Under the pieces are notes generated by a model. The model was not told where the DNA came from and did not search any database. It saw only the letters and a program-made list of their open reading frames with translations. A stretch of DNA of 64,000 nt from Bacteroidales bacterium (GTDB lineage: Bacteria; Bacteroidota; Bacteroidia; Bacteroidales; VadinHA17). A program made the position numbers and the translations under genes. This document shows, piece after piece, positions 63,023-64,000 of this stretch. The stretch is taken from NCBI GenBank assembly GCA_025454815.1, contig JALONR010000024.1:1-64000 (forward strand). The letters run 5' to 3'. Every line of letters begins with the position of its first letter. The stretch's first letter is position 1.

Positions 63023-63708
63023 CAGTTCCGTAGATATTTTAAGAGATCATCCAGATTCATCTCTATTATCCATTCGTGTTCAACTGGTTTGGAAATTAAT
63101 CCTTCTTTAACCATGGTGGTGTAACTAAAGATCATCTGCAGGGTGCCATCAATCTCACTCATAGGTTTTTCCATTATATTGCATGTATACTCAAGATCAG
63201 CAGCGGAGAACCTGAATGACGCGGCCATTTTTGATCCGGGCACAACAGGAGCCCGGCTTTTCTGAGTCAGGGAGGTATTCATTACCTCAACAAGCCTGTC
63301 CGTGCCTGAAATAATAAAACTGTCAGGGCCGGCGTCTGCCAGCACCGGACCTGCGATATAAACAGAATCTCCCAAAACCATGTTGAGCATTTCATTTGCC
63401 TCCTTTTCCTGTGATTCGGATAATCCCCAGGTTAGCAGAAAATGAAGTATTGCCCCCCGCGTGGAATCTGAATCATACCGAATAAATGATATTTCCGGTC
63501 TTGATTCTCTTAGTGCGACATGCATATTTACCGGCAGGTAATAAAAGACCTTGCTGTCCCTGTCAAAGGCATGAGTTCTGTATAAGGTCAGTGATACTCC
63601 GTCTGAAAGGGTAAGTTCAGTTCTGCTGCCGTTGTCCAGGTTCTGGGCATTGCCGGGCACGGCAATCATTAAAAAGGCTATTGTAATATATAATCCGGAC
63701 TCTCTCAA
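63022..63708 (-). CDS. Stand-alone N-terminal domain of the ~650-residue secreted family
   Basis: This 228-residue protein has a signal peptide, then VSLTLYRTHAFDRDSKVFYY, YYLPVNMHVALRESRPEISF, GAILHFLLTWGLSESQEKEA and SRAPVVPGSKMAASFRFSAA. These match, block for block, the N-terminal domains of paralogs A and B (YYLPV, GG[IL]IH, APILPGSKAA). It stops where those continue into the middle region, so it is a naturally short version rather than an obvious truncation: it ends cleanly and is tightly packed with its neighbours (11 bp after the upstream stop, 1-nt overlap downstream). Confidence 0.72.
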   Translation of the reverse strand: MRESGLYITIAFLMIAVPGNAQNLDNGSRTELTLSDGVSLTLYRTHAFDRDSKVFYYLPVNMHVALRESRPEISFIRYDSDSTRGAILHFLLTWGLSESQEKEANEMLNMVLGDSVYIAGPVLADAGPDSFIISGTDRLVEVMNTSLTQKSRAPVVPGSKMAASFRFSAADLEYTCNIMEKPMSEIDGTLQMIFSYTTMVKEGLISKPVEHEWIIEMNLDDLLKYLRN

Positions 63709-63719
63709 CTCTGATGGTT

Positions 63720-64000
63720 TTACAGGTTATCTATGAATATGATACCCGAACTGTCAGAATAGTTCTTACTAATCTGCTGGCCGTCCTGTTTGATCCATTT
63801 TACCGTGTATTCATATGTATAATCATTCACAGGCTGTGTTATCTCAAAGAATTTATCGCTTACAGGTTCATTTGCCATGATTATGAGCCTGGATTTCCGG
63901 ATTTCGCCAAAGAACCTGTAACTAAGTTCAACAATCACGCTTCTGATATTATTCTCCAGCAATACTTCATTATCTCCGATAACTTCTATCACTCTTCTTT
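63720..64000 (-). CDS. C-terminal part of a further ~650-family paralog (runs off the window)
   Basis: The frame is open to the right edge, so the gene starts outside. The visible 93 residues (IRSVIVELSYRFFGEIRKSR; NDYTYEYTVKWIKQDGQQIS; final GIIFIDNL) match the last domain of paralog B (ITRVTAQVHYMKFGKEIEEN; RGYVYRLIFNHKTEGKLALE). It is probably a full-length member, making at least four family genes in the operon. Confidence 0.6.
   Translation of the reverse strand, partial: RRVIEVIGDNEVLLENNIRSVIVELSYRFFGEIRKSRLIIMANEPVSDKFFEITQPVNDYTYEYTVKWIKQDGQQISKNYSDSSGIIFIDNL

Overview
The window looks like a piece of a Bacteroidota chromosome, probably from an anaerobic or facultative Bacteroidales-type organism. 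Pointers are a tmRNA tag reading GESNYALAA, exact Bacteroidota promoters (TTTG, 19-21 nt, TAnnTTTG) in front of the SRP RNA, gap and ssrA, a Rho factor with a very long Gln-rich insertion, DUF4199 and DUF4251 proteins, a short primary sigma factor, and a one-piece pyruvate:ferredoxin oxidoreductase. No phage, transposase or CRISPR array was seen.

Layout. 1-7500: a tandem class II aldolase (cut by the window edge and frameshifted at its 3' end), a periplasmic nitroreductase-like protein whose last residues were changed by a 50-bp duplication, a TSUP permease, then an overlapping operon of PfkB sugar kinase, FecB/BtuF-like lipoprotein, FecCD-type permease, ATPase and TrmO-like protein. 7577-26901 (minus strand): a beta-glucan (laminarin-type) utilisation locus. 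It comprises a propeller/Y_Y_Y/HTH regulator, a clan GH-A glycosidase fused to an outer-membrane beta-barrel, a multi-repeat binding lipoprotein, GH16, a GPH symporter, GH30, a GH94/149/161-like phosphorylase and two GH17 enzymes without signal peptides. There is no SusC/SusD pair. The simplest model is surface binding and cutting, entry through the fused barrel, transport by the symporter, then cytoplasmic trimming and phosphorolysis.

27000-51000 is mostly housekeeping: DUF4251 protein, ssrA, a LYS1-like dehydrogenase with a GT4, a polyprenol-phosphate GT2, SRP RNA, Sua5/YrdC, TrkA, ComEC, Def, YqgF, PFOR, Rho (frameshifted in its CAG-rich tract), RpoD, Rpe, MiaA, a pRiA4b ORF-3-like protein, a LuxC-like reductase, an FtsX-type permease, a SiaC-like protein and GAPDH. 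51000-57500 holds a beta-barrel-like protein, a 41-residue lipoprotein, an MsrB-MsrA fusion, a large BNR-repeat protein and a nitroreductase.

57586-64000 (minus strand, running off the right edge) is the least explained part. It is a tight operon of two full-length ~650-residue secreted paralogs, a stand-alone N-terminal domain of the same family, the end of another paralog, a papain-like (C70/AvrRpt2-type) peptidase and a possible permuted-papain/NlpC-type protein. It is the best candidate for an undescribed system. A second theme is short tandem repeats (periods 20, 38, 42, 45-46 and 50 bp) placed right at gene 3' ends.
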